64,000 nt of DNA from Bacillus sp. J33 (GTDB lineage: Bacteria; Bacillota; Bacilli; Bacillales; Cytobacillaceae), in contig NZ_KI912519.1 of assembly GCF_000518885.1 (NCBI RefSeq), positions 52,991-116,990 on the forward strand. Reading direction: 5' to 3'. How positions within the stretch are numbered: position 1 is the stretch's first letter; each line of letters starts with the position of its first letter. A program made the position numbers and the translations under genes. Of this stretch, positions 21,335-30,518 are shown one piece after another. The notes beneath the pieces were generated by a model. It worked only from the letters and a program-made list of their open reading frames with translations. It was not told where the DNA came from and ran no database searches.

Positions 21335-22435
21335 TTATACAAATTTCAATATGGATTCTGCAATTCTTTCAACATTTTGTACTTCATCTACCAATCCAGC
21401 CTCTATTGCAGCCCTTGGCATGCCATATACAATTGAAGTTTCCTTGGATTCTGCTATGGCTTTTACTTCCCCGTTTTCTTTGATAAAAGCAAGGCCATCC
21501 CTGCCATCTGCTCCCATGCCGGTCATAATGACAGCTATTTTTCTGACGTTCCTCAGTTCACCTATAGATTCGAACATAACATCCACTGAAGGACGGTGAC
21601 CGTTTTTCGGCGGTGACTCATCTAAATGGAGGACAAGGTCCCGCCCGATCCTCACTACCTTGAGATGAAACCCTCCAGGAGCAATATAGGCAGTGCCATT
21701 TTTAAGAATGTCCCCTTCCTCCGCTTCCTTTACCGTCAGCTCAGACAGTCCATTCAGCCTGCTAGCCAGTGATTTTGTGAATCCTGCCGGCATATGCTGG
21801 ACAATAAGAATTGGAGCATTAAGATTTCCGGGAAGATCTGCCAGCACTTTCTGAAGAGCCCTCGGACCTCCGGTTGATGTGCCAATACAAATAATTCGAC
21901 TGCTGTGTACACCTTTGCTGAATGCATTTTCATTTGAATGGATAATAGATTTATTTAGTTCTATTTTACTATAATCTTGTTGATGTTTAGTATAGTTTTT
22001 TCCATCTAAAGAATCATTACCCAGGCATTTTATATTTGCATTGCTGGCTGAAATGACTTTCTCTGCTAATTCCGCTATTATTTTATGCAAATCAAGTGAG
22101 ATTGCCCCTGAAGGCTTTGAAATAAAATCAACTGCACCATATTCCATGGCGGCTATTGTATTTTCAGCACCTTCCTTCGTTGTGCTAGAGAGCATCACAA
22201 CTGGCACTGGCTGGATTTTCATTATCATTTTTAAAGCTTCCAACCCATTTAACACTGGCATTTCGACATCCATTGTTACAACATCCGGATTTAATTCTTT
22301 TATCTTTTTTAACCCTTCTTCTCCATTTCGTGCTGTGCCCACAACAAGCAGACGGGGATCTTTAGATAGAAAATCAGCAATAAGCTTCCTCATAAAGGCT
22401 GAATCATCTACGATTAGCACACTGATTCTCTTCAT
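21335..22435 (-). CDS. cheB: chemotaxis receptor methylesterase CheB
   Basis: It is a response regulator fused to a methylesterase that removes methyl groups from receptor glutamates. The receiver has Asp10, Asp11 and phospho-acceptor Asp56 (TMDVEMP). A linker rich in Asn, Ser and Lys (about 140-175) precedes the catalytic domain. The catalytic triad is in IGTSTGGPRALQ (Ser), IVQHMPAGFT (His) and MTGMGADGRDG (Asp). 366 residues, slightly longer than B. subtilis because of the linker. It is 6 bases downstream of flhG. Confidence 0.96.
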   Translation of the reverse strand: MKRISVLIVDDSAFMRKLIADFLSKDPRLLVVGTARNGEEGLKKIKELNPDVVTMDVEMPVLNGLEALKMIMKIQPVPVVMLSSTTKEGAENTIAAMEYGAVDFISKPSGAISLDLHKIIAELAEKVISASNANIKCLGNDSLDGKNYTKHQQDYSKIELNKSIIHSNENAFSKGVHSSRIICIGTSTGGPRALQKVLADLPGNLNAPILIVQHMPAGFTKSLASRLNGLSELTVKEAEEGDILKNGTAYIAPGGFHLKVVRIGRDLVLHLDESPPKNGHRPSVDVMFESIGELRNVRKIAVIMTGMGADGRDGLAFIKENGEVKAIAESKETSIVYGMPRAAIEAGLVDEVQNVERIAESILKFV

Positions 22436-22441
22436 GCTGAT

Positions 22442-23320
22442 TCACTTCCTTCCAAAAAGAAATTTCTTCAGCTTTGAAATAAACTGGGACGAATGGTTAT
22501 TCTTTGCTGACCTATCAACTTTTCCAGTGCTCGCTCTTTCAGCCATTTGCAGAATAGCTTTTGAAGCAGGAGACTCTTCCTGATAAAGGATAAAAGGAAT
22601 TTGTCTTTTCACAGCCTGCTGAATGCTGCGGTCGTCGGGAATAATGCCGAGCAAAACGGTCTCTCTCTCCAGGAACCTTTTTAAAACATCGGAAATTCTT
22701 TTAAACGTTTCCTTGCCTTCCTTTTCACTCTGAGCCCTGTTTATGACTAGATGAAATGGAATACTGTCATCCAAGAGATGTATTTGCTTCATTGCCGAGT
22801 AGGCATCGGTAATGGCAGTAGGTTCCGGTGTTGTGATAATTGCAATTTCCTCCACCGAAAGGATGAATTTAGCCGATTCCTCTGTAATTCCCGCACCCAT
22901 ATCAAAAACCAAAAAGTCATAGTTTCTCATAAGAGCTGCCAGCTCCTCAGTAAATCTGGATATTTGCCCTTCCTCCAGTTTTACTATATGTGAAAGTCCG
23001 GTCCCCCCGGCAATATAACTAAGTCCATTCGGACCTTTCGTTACTATATCATTCATGGAAAGATGATTATCAAAAAAATCGGCAATTGAGTATTGTGATG
23101 TTCTTCCCATTAGGATATCAAGATTTCCCATTCCAATATCCATATCGAATAATAAAACTCTTTCACCTTTTTGACAGAGGGAAATAGACAAATTCAAAGA
23201 AAAGTTTGACTTTCCCACACCTCCCTTTCCACTGACAACTGCTAAGGTTTTAGCCTTATGCTGCTGACTACTATCTTCCTCAAGCAGCATGGCTCTCAGC
23301 TTTTCTGCCTGATCATTCAT
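22442..23320 (-). CDS. flhG: MinD-like ATPase FlhG (flagellar number and placement)
   Basis: Also called YlxH. It stimulates FlhF GTPase and helps set flagellar pattern. The N-terminal DQAEKLR motif (3-9), known to activate FlhF, is intact. The deviant Walker A GKGGVGKS is at 31-38, FDMDIGMGNLD follows, and FVFDMGAG is the Walker B region. The C-terminal helix region (about 262-292) is basic and may bind membrane. Its ATG overlaps the flhF stop (ATGA), so it is coupled to flhF. Confidence 0.96.
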   Translation of the reverse strand: MNDQAEKLRAMLLEEDSSQQHKAKTLAVVSGKGGVGKSNFSLNLSISLCQKGERVLLFDMDIGMGNLDILMGRTSQYSIADFFDNHLSMNDIVTKGPNGLSYIAGGTGLSHIVKLEEGQISRFTEELAALMRNYDFLVFDMGAGITEESAKFILSVEEIAIITTPEPTAITDAYSAMKQIHLLDDSIPFHLVINRAQSEKEGKETFKRISDVLKRFLERETVLLGIIPDDRSIQQAVKRQIPFILYQEESPASKAILQMAERASTGKVDRSAKNNHSSQFISKLKKFLFGRK

Positions 23321-24486
23321 TTCATTGTCCCCGCTATTTGTTTTACAATAATATCTGGCGCCGCTTCGATAATATCATCCGGGACATCCTGGCCATTTGT
23401 TATATACGCAGCACCTATTCTATATTTGCGAATGATATTATACATGGCTCCATATGTGGAAGTTTCATCTGCCTTTGTAAAAATCAATTTATCAATATCT
23501 ATAATGGAAAATTGGCTGTATATATCCTCCATATCCCTCTGTTTTGCAGTTAGGGATAAAACTAAAAAAGTTTCCATATCATTTTCAAAATCAATGACAT
23601 TTCGTAGATCTTCTACGTACTTTTTATTCCTGAAATTTCGGCCCGCTGTATCAATTAAAATCAAATCATGATTTTTGAACTCATTAGCTGCGAACCTGAA
23701 ATCTTCTATTGTATAACAAACTTCCAAAGGCACATTTAATATTTTTGCATATGTTTTCAATTGATCGATAGCTGCGATCCTGTACGTATCAGTTGTTATA
23801 AATGCAACCTTTTTTTTATGCTTAATCACACATTCTGCTGCCATCTTCGCCAAAGTGGTCGTTTTTCCGACTCCAGTAGGACCTGCAACATGAATGAATT
23901 TTTTCGTATAAGAAATCCCTCCACAAGGAATTCCTTCTAACCCTTTTGCAAGCTCCGCTTTCAACCATGTAAAAACTTCAGAATCGCCCGCATCTGCACC
24001 GCTTAAATACCACTTTTCAAGCAATGCAGAAAGCACTTGATCCTCTAGGCTTCTATCCAGTCCTTGTTCATTTAGATACATCTGTACCTTACTGATCACT
24101 TCAGGGAAGGCAGGACCACATTGATGGCTGTTTGTTAAACTGGACATCATCTGCTTTAATTCGCTAATCTCCTTTAATAGCTCCTTCGAAGGCTTCACTT
24201 CAGAAACCTGGCCAGCTTCATTGCCAAGCTCCCCGTTTTGCATTTGCAGCTCGCTGGCTGGGATGCCTCTCCGAACGGAAGCAGTCTTGGCTGCTGGCCT
24301 CTCTGCAATCTCAAGTTTTGGATCTACCGCAGCCATTACTTCAATGCTTCTCTTTTTAAAGAATCCGAGTACTCCGCCTGTATGGACAACTCTTGAATTT
24401 AAAATAACAGCCTCATTTCCAAGCTCTGCGCGAATTTGTTTCATTGCTTCAGGCATGGAGGATGCTATAAACTTTTTTACCTTCAC
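23317..24486 (-). CDS. flhF: SRP-type GTPase FlhF
   Basis: It marks flagellar assembly sites at the membrane. It has a basic N-terminal B domain (1-110), an N domain, and a G domain homologous to Ffh and FtsY, with G1 [10 protein letters not shown] near 207, DTAGRN near 285 and TKAD near 340. Length 389. It starts with GTG after GGGGTGGTG. It overlaps flhA and flhG by 4 bases each, a tight flhA-flhF-flhG unit. Confidence 0.96.
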   Translation of the reverse strand: MKVKKFIASSMPEAMKQIRAELGNEAVILNSRVVHTGGVLGFFKKRSIEVMAAVDPKLEIAERPAAKTASVRRGIPASELQMQNGELGNEAGQVSEVKPSKELLKEISELKQMMSSLTNSHQCGPAFPEVISKVQMYLNEQGLDRSLEDQVLSALLEKWYLSGADAGDSEVFTWLKAELAKGLEGIPCGGISYTKKFIHVAGPTGVGKTTTLAKMAAECVIKHKKKVAFITTDTYRIAAIDQLKTYAKILNVPLEVCYTIEDFRFAANEFKNHDLILIDTAGRNFRNKKYVEDLRNVIDFENDMETFLVLSLTAKQRDMEDIYSQFSIIDIDKLIFTKADETSTYGAMYNIIRKYRIGAAYITNGQDVPDDIIEAAPDIIVKQIAGTMK

Positions 24487-26519
24487 TCGACATTCACCAC
24501 CCCGACACTTTGAACTTCTGCATTTGCTTCAAGCTCGTTATAGGAAAGAATCGGTATTTGCGGAAAATACCTTTCCGTTAATTGCCTAACATACATTCTC
24601 ACAGCCGGCGAGCATAGTACTATCGGAGTCTGATCCATCAGTGAAAGCTGTTCCACCTGCGAAGCAATGGATTCAAGGATATTCTGAGATACTGTTGGAT
24701 CCATAGATAGATAATTACCATGCTCAGTCTGCTGTATGCCTTCAGCAACCAGCTTTTCAACTTTCCCGGAAAGGGTGACCACTTTGATGGACTCACCCTG
24801 CTGTGAAAACTGGTTAGTAATCTGCCTTGCCAGGGCCTGGCGGGCATATTCTGTCAGCAAGTCTGTGTCACTTGTTGTCTTAGCAAAGTCAGCAAGCGTT
24901 TCGAATATCACCGGCAAGTTCCGAACCGAAACATTCTCCCTTAAAAGTTTGGCCAAAACCTTCTGTACTTCTCCTACTGATAATGGATTAGGGGTTACTT
25001 CTTCAACAAGGATTGGGTAACTTTCCTTAACATGATCAATGAGCTGCTTTGTTTCCTGTCTGCCCAAAAGCTCATGAGCGCTGCTCTTGATCACTTCTGT
25101 AATATGGGTTGAAACAACGGAAGGAGGGTCAACAACAGTATAGCCAAAGATTTCAGCCTGTTCCTTCATTTCTTCTGTAATCCATTTAGCTGGAAGGCCG
25201 AAAGAAGGTTCAACCGTATCAATGCCTTCAATGCTGTCATCTTCAATCCCCGGGCTCATTGCCAAATAATGATCAAGCAGCAGCTCACCTCGCGCCATTT
25301 CATTCCCTTTAATTTTGAGTCTATATTCATTCGGCTGAAGCTGGATATTATCTCGAATCCTCACAACAGGGATGACAAGGCCCAGTTCTATAGCCAGCTG
25401 CCTGCGTATCATGACAATCCTATCCAGGAGATCCCCTCCCTGATTGGCATCTGCCAGCGGAATGAGACCATAGCCAAATTCAAATTCGATTGGATCAACA
25501 TTCAGCAGGCTGACAACACTTTCAGGGCTTTTCATCTCGTCTGTCTCAAGCTCTTCTTCCATTTCAAGCAATTGCTCTTTATCCGGCTCCGTCGTATGGG
25601 CGATCATATAGCCTCCAAAAATTAACAAGCCTCCAATCGGGAATGTAAGAACAATTCCGATTGGTGTAAGCAGCCCTAAAAGAATAATCGTTCCGCCCGT
25701 TACGTAAAGCATCTTTGGATATGCAAGCAGCTGCGAAGTAATATCTTTCCCTATATTTCCATCTGATGCTGCCCTTGTCACAACAATACCGGTTGCTGTT
25801 GAGATTAAAAGCGCAGGGATTTGACTTACAATGCCATCCCCTACTGTAAGCATTGAATATTTTACAGCTGCCTCTGCAATCGGAAGGCCTTGCTGCATCA
25901 TTCCAATGATTATGCCGAACATAAGATTAATAAGGGTGATGATAATTCCTGCAATGGCGTCCCCTTTTACGAACTTGCTCGCACCATCCATGGAGCCGTA
26001 AAAATCAGATTCACGGCTGATTTTTTCCCGCCGTTCACGAGCTTCATGTTCTGAAATCATCCCGGCATTCAAATCTGCATCAATACTCATTTGTTTTCCC
26101 GGCATTGCATCAAGCGTAAATCGAGCTGCAACTTCAGAAACCCTCTCAGACCCTTTTGTGATAACAACAAATTGAATGATGACAAGTATCAGGAACACGA
26201 CCAGTCCGACAATTACATTTCCGCCGGTAACAAAGGAACCAAATGTCTCTACGACCTTCCCAGCTTCTCCTTCAGATAGGATGGAGCGTGTTGTTGATAC
26301 ATTCAAGCCAAGGCGGAATAAAGTCATTAACAAAATTAAGGATGGAAAAATTGAAAACTCAAGCGCTTCTTTCATGTTCATGGCAGTTAATAAAACCATA
26401 AGTGCAAGCGCAATATTTATAATAATCAGCACACTTAAAAGCCAAGGCGGAAAAGGAATAATAAGCATGGCTACAATTAAAATTACACTCATCAATACTG
26501 ATAAGTCTCTTACTGGCAT
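24483..26519 (-). CDS. flhA: flagellar export gate protein FlhA
   Basis: It forms the nonameric ring of the flagellar type III export gate. The N-terminal half (1-315) has about eight membrane segments and the conserved FHIPEP-type loop (ARFTLDAMPGKQMSIDADLN near 148-167). The C-terminal half (about 330-678) is the soluble substrate and chaperone docking domain. 678 residues, as in Bacillus. The ATG follows AAGGAGAGAATTACT. The gap to flhB contains a short family A repeat tip. Confidence 0.97.
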   Translation of the reverse strand: MPVRDLSVLMSVILIVAMLIIPFPPWLLSVLIIINIALALMVLLTAMNMKEALEFSIFPSLILLMTLFRLGLNVSTTRSILSEGEAGKVVETFGSFVTGGNVIVGLVVFLILVIIQFVVITKGSERVSEVAARFTLDAMPGKQMSIDADLNAGMISEHEARERREKISRESDFYGSMDGASKFVKGDAIAGIIITLINLMFGIIIGMMQQGLPIAEAAVKYSMLTVGDGIVSQIPALLISTATGIVVTRAASDGNIGKDITSQLLAYPKMLYVTGGTIILLGLLTPIGIVLTFPIGGLLIFGGYMIAHTTEPDKEQLLEMEEELETDEMKSPESVVSLLNVDPIEFEFGYGLIPLADANQGGDLLDRIVMIRRQLAIELGLVIPVVRIRDNIQLQPNEYRLKIKGNEMARGELLLDHYLAMSPGIEDDSIEGIDTVEPSFGLPAKWITEEMKEQAEIFGYTVVDPPSVVSTHITEVIKSSAHELLGRQETKQLIDHVKESYPILVEEVTPNPLSVGEVQKVLAKLLRENVSVRNLPVIFETLADFAKTTSDTDLLTEYARQALARQITNQFSQQGESIKVVTLSGKVEKLVAEGIQQTEHGNYLSMDPTVSQNILESIASQVEQLSLMDQTPIVLCSPAVRMYVRQLTERYFPQIPILSYNELEANAEVQSVGVVNVE

Positions 26520-26536
26520 AGTAATTCTCTCCTTAC

Positions 26537-26563
26537 TAGAAAAGCGGAAGCGCCTTGGCCGCC
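26537..26563. repeat. family A repeat, short 5' tip inside the fla/che operon
   Basis: AGAAAAGCGGAAGCGCCTTG closely matches the left tips of the long repeats at 8629 and 49767. Only this tip is present. It lies in the roughly 100-base gap between flhB and flhA, immediately before the flhA ribosome site. Confidence 0.6.
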
Positions 26564-26622
26564 ATTTTTTATGCTCCCAAAGTCAAGCTATCACATTAAT
26601 TACTCTTGGAATGGGCCTAGAT

Positions 26623-27708
26623 TTAAATTTTATTTTTAATTCTGTATACATAAGCAAGAATCTCTGCAACCGCTTTGAAAAACTCTTCAGGGATTGCATC
26701 CCCAATCTCAGCCTGGCCGTAAAGCGCCCTTGCCAGCGGCCTGTTCTCTACAGCGATCACATCATGATCTTTCGCGATTAATTTTATCTTTTGTGCAACA
26801 AAGTCTACTCCTTTTGCAACAACAATGGGTGCATCACCCCTTGTTTCATCATAGCTTAGAGCGATTGCATAATGAGTTGGGTTGGTGATGACAACATCCG
26901 CTTTTGGAACTTCCTGCATCATCCTTCTCATCGCCATTTCCCGCTGCCTTTGTTTGATTTTGGATTTTATGAGGGGATCCCCCTCAATGTTTTTGTGTTC
27001 ATCTTTGACATCCTGCTTGGACATGCGAATGTTTTTTTCAAAGTCGTATTTTTGATAGAGATAATCCAAAACAGATAAAAAAAGCAGGGCTGCAGAAGCA
27101 ATTAAACCCATTTGAACGGTTAGGCTGGCAATCGTGGCCAACGCGGCCCCTACGGACTTTTGAGAAAGAATCAGGATTTCATCTATCCGAATCCATAAAA
27201 TGGCAAAGGCGGCCAATCCTACAAAAGCAATCTTTAAAATAGACTTTAAGAGCTCTACTATTGCCCTCATAGAGAAAATCCGCTTAAACCCTTTAATCGG
27301 GTCAAGTTTTTCCAGTTTGGGCTGAATCGCTTCTGTTGAAAAAAGCACGCCTACCTGCATGAAATTGGCCGCGACACCTGCAGTCAAGGCGATTAGCATA
27401 ATTGGCCCCAGAAAAAGCATCAATTCTTTTAAAATATCAAGAAAGATCATCTGAATATTGGCTTCTGTTAAGGGCATCATCATAAAATCATTGAATGAAT
27501 GCGTAAAAATATAGAATAATATGTCCTTCAAATAGGAGCCTGCAAAGAACAAAAATAAAAATACTGCCAATAATACAAACGCAGTATTGACATCCTGGCT
27601 TTTGGCAACTTGCCCCTTTTTCCTGGAATCCTGCCTTTTTTTCGGCGTGGCTTTTTCTGTCTTCTCTCCTGCAAAATGCTGAAGATCCAATGATAGCAAC
27701 AATTTCAT
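26623..27708 (-). CDS. flhB: flagellar export switch protein FlhB
   Basis: It controls the switch from rod/hook to filament export by self-cleavage. The N-terminus is the usual FAGEKTEKATPKKR. Four membrane segments follow between about 43 and 215. The autocleavage motif NPTH is at 276-279, then the FlhB-CC domain to residue 361. It follows fliR by 4 bases. A second, free-standing FlhB-CC-like protein is encoded at 56410 (ylqH). Confidence 0.97.
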   Translation of the reverse strand: MKLLLSLDLQHFAGEKTEKATPKKRQDSRKKGQVAKSQDVNTAFVLLAVFLFLFFAGSYLKDILFYIFTHSFNDFMMMPLTEANIQMIFLDILKELMLFLGPIMLIALTAGVAANFMQVGVLFSTEAIQPKLEKLDPIKGFKRIFSMRAIVELLKSILKIAFVGLAAFAILWIRIDEILILSQKSVGAALATIASLTVQMGLIASAALLFLSVLDYLYQKYDFEKNIRMSKQDVKDEHKNIEGDPLIKSKIKQRQREMAMRRMMQEVPKADVVITNPTHYAIALSYDETRGDAPIVVAKGVDFVAQKIKLIAKDHDVIAVENRPLARALYGQAEIGDAIPEEFFKAVAEILAYVYRIKNKI

Positions 27709-27712
27709 AACA

Positions 27713-28489
27713 TCATGATCCTCCCATAAGATCCATTAAGCCTCTCATTATGTTAAGCATCGTTTCAAAAGCTTGAGAAACCGCAAACAGCAGAACACTC
27801 ATAACAGCAACGAGAACAACAAAGCTGACGCCAATTTTTAAGGGAAGCCCAACGACAAATACATTTAGCTGCGGTACAGTCCTGGCTACAATCCCCAGCG
27901 CAACATCCACAAGGAAAAGACTTCCTACCACAGGTATGGACATCTGGAATGCAATGACAAACATTGTATTTAAAGCCCTTATTACATATTCAGCCATATT
28001 TTCGTTCCCAAAAGGAATCCAAGGCTGCTCCAACGGTATAAAACTATAGCTATAAAAAACTCCGTCCAGCAAGAGATGGTGGCCATTAACCGTCAATAAA
28101 AAGAAAAGGGCAATGGTATATAGATACTGTCCCATCAGCGGACTTTGAGCACCTGTTTGAGGATCAATTACATTCGCAATCGCAAACCCCATTTGAAAAT
28201 CTATAAAGCCTCCAGCAATTTGGATCGCTGAAAGCATTAAATATGCAACAAAACCAACCAGCAGGCCGACCAAGGCTTCTTTAATGATTAAAAGAAAAAA
28301 AATTCCGCTGATTTCCAGAACCGGGACTTCCATGCCCAAAAACATGATCCAGGCCAGGAAGAAGCCAAGCCCAATTTTATGAGACGCCGGTATAGATCGG
28401 TAAGAAAAAAGGGGCATCATCAAAAAGAAAGATGTCACCCTTACAAATATAAGTAAAAAAGCAGGAAAAGCAGGCAAAAAGTCTAACAT
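27713..28489 (-). CDS. fliR: flagellar export gate protein FliR
   Basis: It is part of the FliP5-FliQ4-FliR1 export gate. 258 residues, very hydrophobic, with about six membrane segments and conserved RSIPASHKIGLG and QIAGGFIDFQMGFAIANVIDP blocks. It lies 4 bases after fliQ and 4 before flhB, in the invariant fliP-fliQ-fliR-flhB order. Confidence 0.96.
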   Translation of the reverse strand: MLDFLPAFPAFLLIFVRVTSFFLMMPLFSYRSIPASHKIGLGFFLAWIMFLGMEVPVLEISGIFFLLIIKEALVGLLVGFVAYLMLSAIQIAGGFIDFQMGFAIANVIDPQTGAQSPLMGQYLYTIALFFLLTVNGHHLLLDGVFYSYSFIPLEQPWIPFGNENMAEYVIRALNTMFVIAFQMSIPVVGSLFLVDVALGIVARTVPQLNVFVVGLPLKIGVSFVVLVAVMSVLLFAVSQAFETMLNIMRGLMDLMGGS

Positions 28490-28493
28490 GCTA

Positions 28494-28763
28494 TCAACCT
28501 ACAAACCTGGTTAAATTAGAGAAAATTTCATTTGCATAGGAGAGCATGTGGCTGAGCATCCAGGGGCCAAAAAAAACGACGCCCACTAGGACTGCCACAA
28601 TCTTTGGGATAAACGCCAATGTCTGCTCCTGGATTTGAGTTGTAGCCTGAAAGATGCTGACAACCAAACCGACGACAAGGGCCAGGATTAGCAAGGGCCC
28701 ACAAATCATTAGGATGGTAATGATTCCTCTTTCTGCAATGGATATTACTGTTTCTGGAGTCAT
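28494..28763 (-). CDS. fliQ: flagellar export gate protein FliQ
   Basis: A small hairpin-type membrane subunit of the export gate. 89 residues with two hydrophobic segments (about 15-38 and 50-72) and the conserved ATTQIQEQTLAFIPKI loop. It starts at MTPETVISIAE. Another frame here (28528-28776) is a shadow. Located between fliP (17-base gap) and fliR. Confidence 0.97.
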   Translation of the reverse strand: MTPETVISIAERGIITILMICGPLLILALVVGLVVSIFQATTQIQEQTLAFIPKIVAVLVGVVFFGPWMLSHMLSYANEIFSNLTRFVG

Positions 28764-28780
28764 ACTGAATGTTCACCTGC

Positions 28781-29446
28781 TCAAAAGCTTTGTAAAAGAG
28801 ATTTAACTACAAGATACCAGCCGTCTACCAATACAAATAACAGAATTTTAAACGGCAATGAAATCATGACTGGCGGAAGCATCATCATCCCCATTGACAT
28901 AAGGACGCTAGCAACCACCATATCTATCACTAGAAACGGAATAAAAATCATAAAACCAATTTGGAAAGCTGTTTTTATCTCACTAATGGCAAAAGCCGGC
29001 ACAAGAGCCGTTAATGGTATATCTTCAATGGAAGATGGTACATCTGCCTTTGAATATTCAAGAAATAAGGCTAAGTCCTTTTGCCTTGTATGAGCACTCA
29101 TAAATTCTTTAAAAGGCATTGAGGCTTTTTCATATGCTTCTTCCAGGTTAATTTCTTCATTAAATAATGGTGTAAGAGCCTGTTCGTTAACTTCCTGCAG
29201 AGTGGGTGCCATGATAAAAAATGTCAGGAACATGGACAAACCGATCAGGACTTGGTTTGGCGGCATTTGCTGTGTGGCAAGCGCCGTTCTGACAAAGGAA
29301 AGAACAATTATGATTCTTGTAAAGCTGGTCATTAAGATAAGAATACTAGGTGCAAGGGAAAGGACTGTCAGCAATAAAAATAGCTTCACAGATGTTGAAA
29401 CATTCTCTGGAGAACTGCTATTGAAAAATTCCATGAATTCATTCAT
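28781..29446 (-). CDS. fliP: flagellar export gate protein FliP
   Basis: It is the pore-forming subunit of the export gate. 221 residues, without the long N-terminal signal peptide seen in enteric FliP, as in B. subtilis. FliP signatures SFTRIIIVLSFVR, PPNQVLIGLSMFLTFF and FQIGFMIFIPFLVIDMVVASVLMSMGMMM-type helices are visible (about 40-75 and 155-190). It overlaps the fliO end by 8 bases. Confidence 0.97.
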   Translation of the reverse strand: MNEFMEFFNSSSPENVSTSVKLFLLLTVLSLAPSILILMTSFTRIIIVLSFVRTALATQQMPPNQVLIGLSMFLTFFIMAPTLQEVNEQALTPLFNEEINLEEAYEKASMPFKEFMSAHTRQKDLALFLEYSKADVPSSIEDIPLTALVPAFAISEIKTAFQIGFMIFIPFLVIDMVVASVLMSMGMMMLPPVMISLPFKILLFVLVDGWYLVVKSLLQSF

Positions 29447-30104
29447 TTTTATTCTTGCCCTTTCTCTCTATCTCCTCAAACAGCTTATGTCTGCCCTTTT
29501 TAATTTCATCAAGCTGTTTGCCGAGCAGTGCACTAAATGTTGGGTTACTTTGAATATTCCCGTCTGATTGCTGTGTTCTATTCATCACCTTTGTCACAAT
29601 ATCGCTTGGGCGGATAAGCTGTTCCATTTTATCATTGTGCTCTGTGATGATTTGACTGTATTCTTCCGAATCGTCAATTTCCGATAGCAGCTGGATATTT
29701 TCTCCTACCCCCACTACTAGAATCCGCTTTCCTACTTTTATTAACTGGACAGACCTGTTTCCTCCCAAAGCTGTTCCGCCTAAATTTTCAACAATATGAG
29801 AACGATTGTATAGCTTGCTTTTCTTATTGATGAATTTTAGAAGTACATATAGAAGACCGACAGTGAAAACCGTCGCGAATATCATTTTAAAGAAGTCCCA
29901 AAAAGTCAGGCCGACTGTACCGCTATCCCGCAGTGCAGTTGAGCCATCTTCTCTTGGTGCTCCTTTTTCCTCGCACTTCTCGGGGTTCTCCATGCATTCT
30001 TTCACACTATTATTTAACTGTTCTGCGTGGGCCTGCGGCAGCATGCCCTGCAGAACAATTGAAATAAGAAGAAACAAAGCAATCATTTTTCTTCCATTCA
30101 ACAC
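29439..30104 (-). CDS. fliO: flagellar biosynthesis protein FliO/FliZ
   Basis: It assists assembly of the FliP ring. A cleavable-type hydrophobic N-terminus (MIALFLLISIVLQG then PQAHA) is followed by a short external loop with ECMENPEKCEEKG, one membrane segment (about 65-85) and a cytoplasmic tail containing VENLGGTALGGNRSVQLIKVGKR-like FliO sequence. I choose the GTG at 30104, seven bases after AGAGGGTG. The frame extended to 30134 would overlap the cheY stop. 221 residues, close to B. subtilis FliZ. Confidence 0.88.
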   Translation of the reverse strand: MLNGRKMIALFLLISIVLQGMLPQAHAEQLNNSVKECMENPEKCEEKGAPREDGSTALRDSGTVGLTFWDFFKMIFATVFTVGLLYVLLKFINKKSKLYNRSHIVENLGGTALGGNRSVQLIKVGKRILVVGVGENIQLLSEIDDSEEYSQIITEHNDKMEQLIRPSDIVTKVMNRTQQSDGNIQSNPTFSALLGKQLDEIKKGRHKLFEEIERKGKNKNE

Positions 30105-30133
30105 AATTTTGCACCCTCTAAAAATAATACTCA

Positions 30134-30496
30134 CTAGCCCAATGTTTTCCCGATTGCTTCCAAAACTCTATCTGCCTGGAATGGTTTGACAATGAAGTCC
30201 TTGGCGCCCGCTTGGATAGCATCAATAACCATCGCCTGCTGTCCCATAGCAGAACACATGATGACTTTTGCATTCGGATTTAGCTTTTTAATTTCCTTTA
30301 ATGCTGATATTCCATCCATCTCAGGCATTGTAATATCCATAGTGACTAAATCCGGCTGTGTTTCCTTATACTTTTCAACAGCTTGTGCCCCATCGGCGGC
30401 TTCTCCAACAATTTCATATCCGTTCTTTGATAAAATATCTTTAATCATCATTCGCATGAATGCTGCATCATCTACGATTAAAATTTTATGTGCCAT
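30134..30496 (-). CDS. cheY: chemotaxis response regulator CheY
   Basis: CheY-P binds the FliM/FliY switch. In Bacillus it promotes counterclockwise rotation and smooth swimming. The single receiver domain has acidic pair Asp9-Asp10, phospho-acceptor Asp54 (TMDITMPEMDG), and the switch Lys in FIVKPFQAD. 120 residues. It sits between fliY and fliO as in B. subtilis, rather than with cheA. Ribosome site GGAGGTAGTAAAGA. Confidence 0.98.
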   Translation of the reverse strand: MAHKILIVDDAAFMRMMIKDILSKNGYEIVGEAADGAQAVEKYKETQPDLVTMDITMPEMDGISALKEIKKLNPNAKVIMCSAMGQQAMVIDAIQAGAKDFIVKPFQADRVLEAIGKTLG

Positions 30497-30518
30497 TATT
30501 CTTTACTACCTCCATCTA

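Noticed and set aside
26176..26781. 201-residue plus-strand frame across flhA start and flhB end
   Set aside because: Antisense to two well-supported genes; composition reflects complementary hydrophobic codons.
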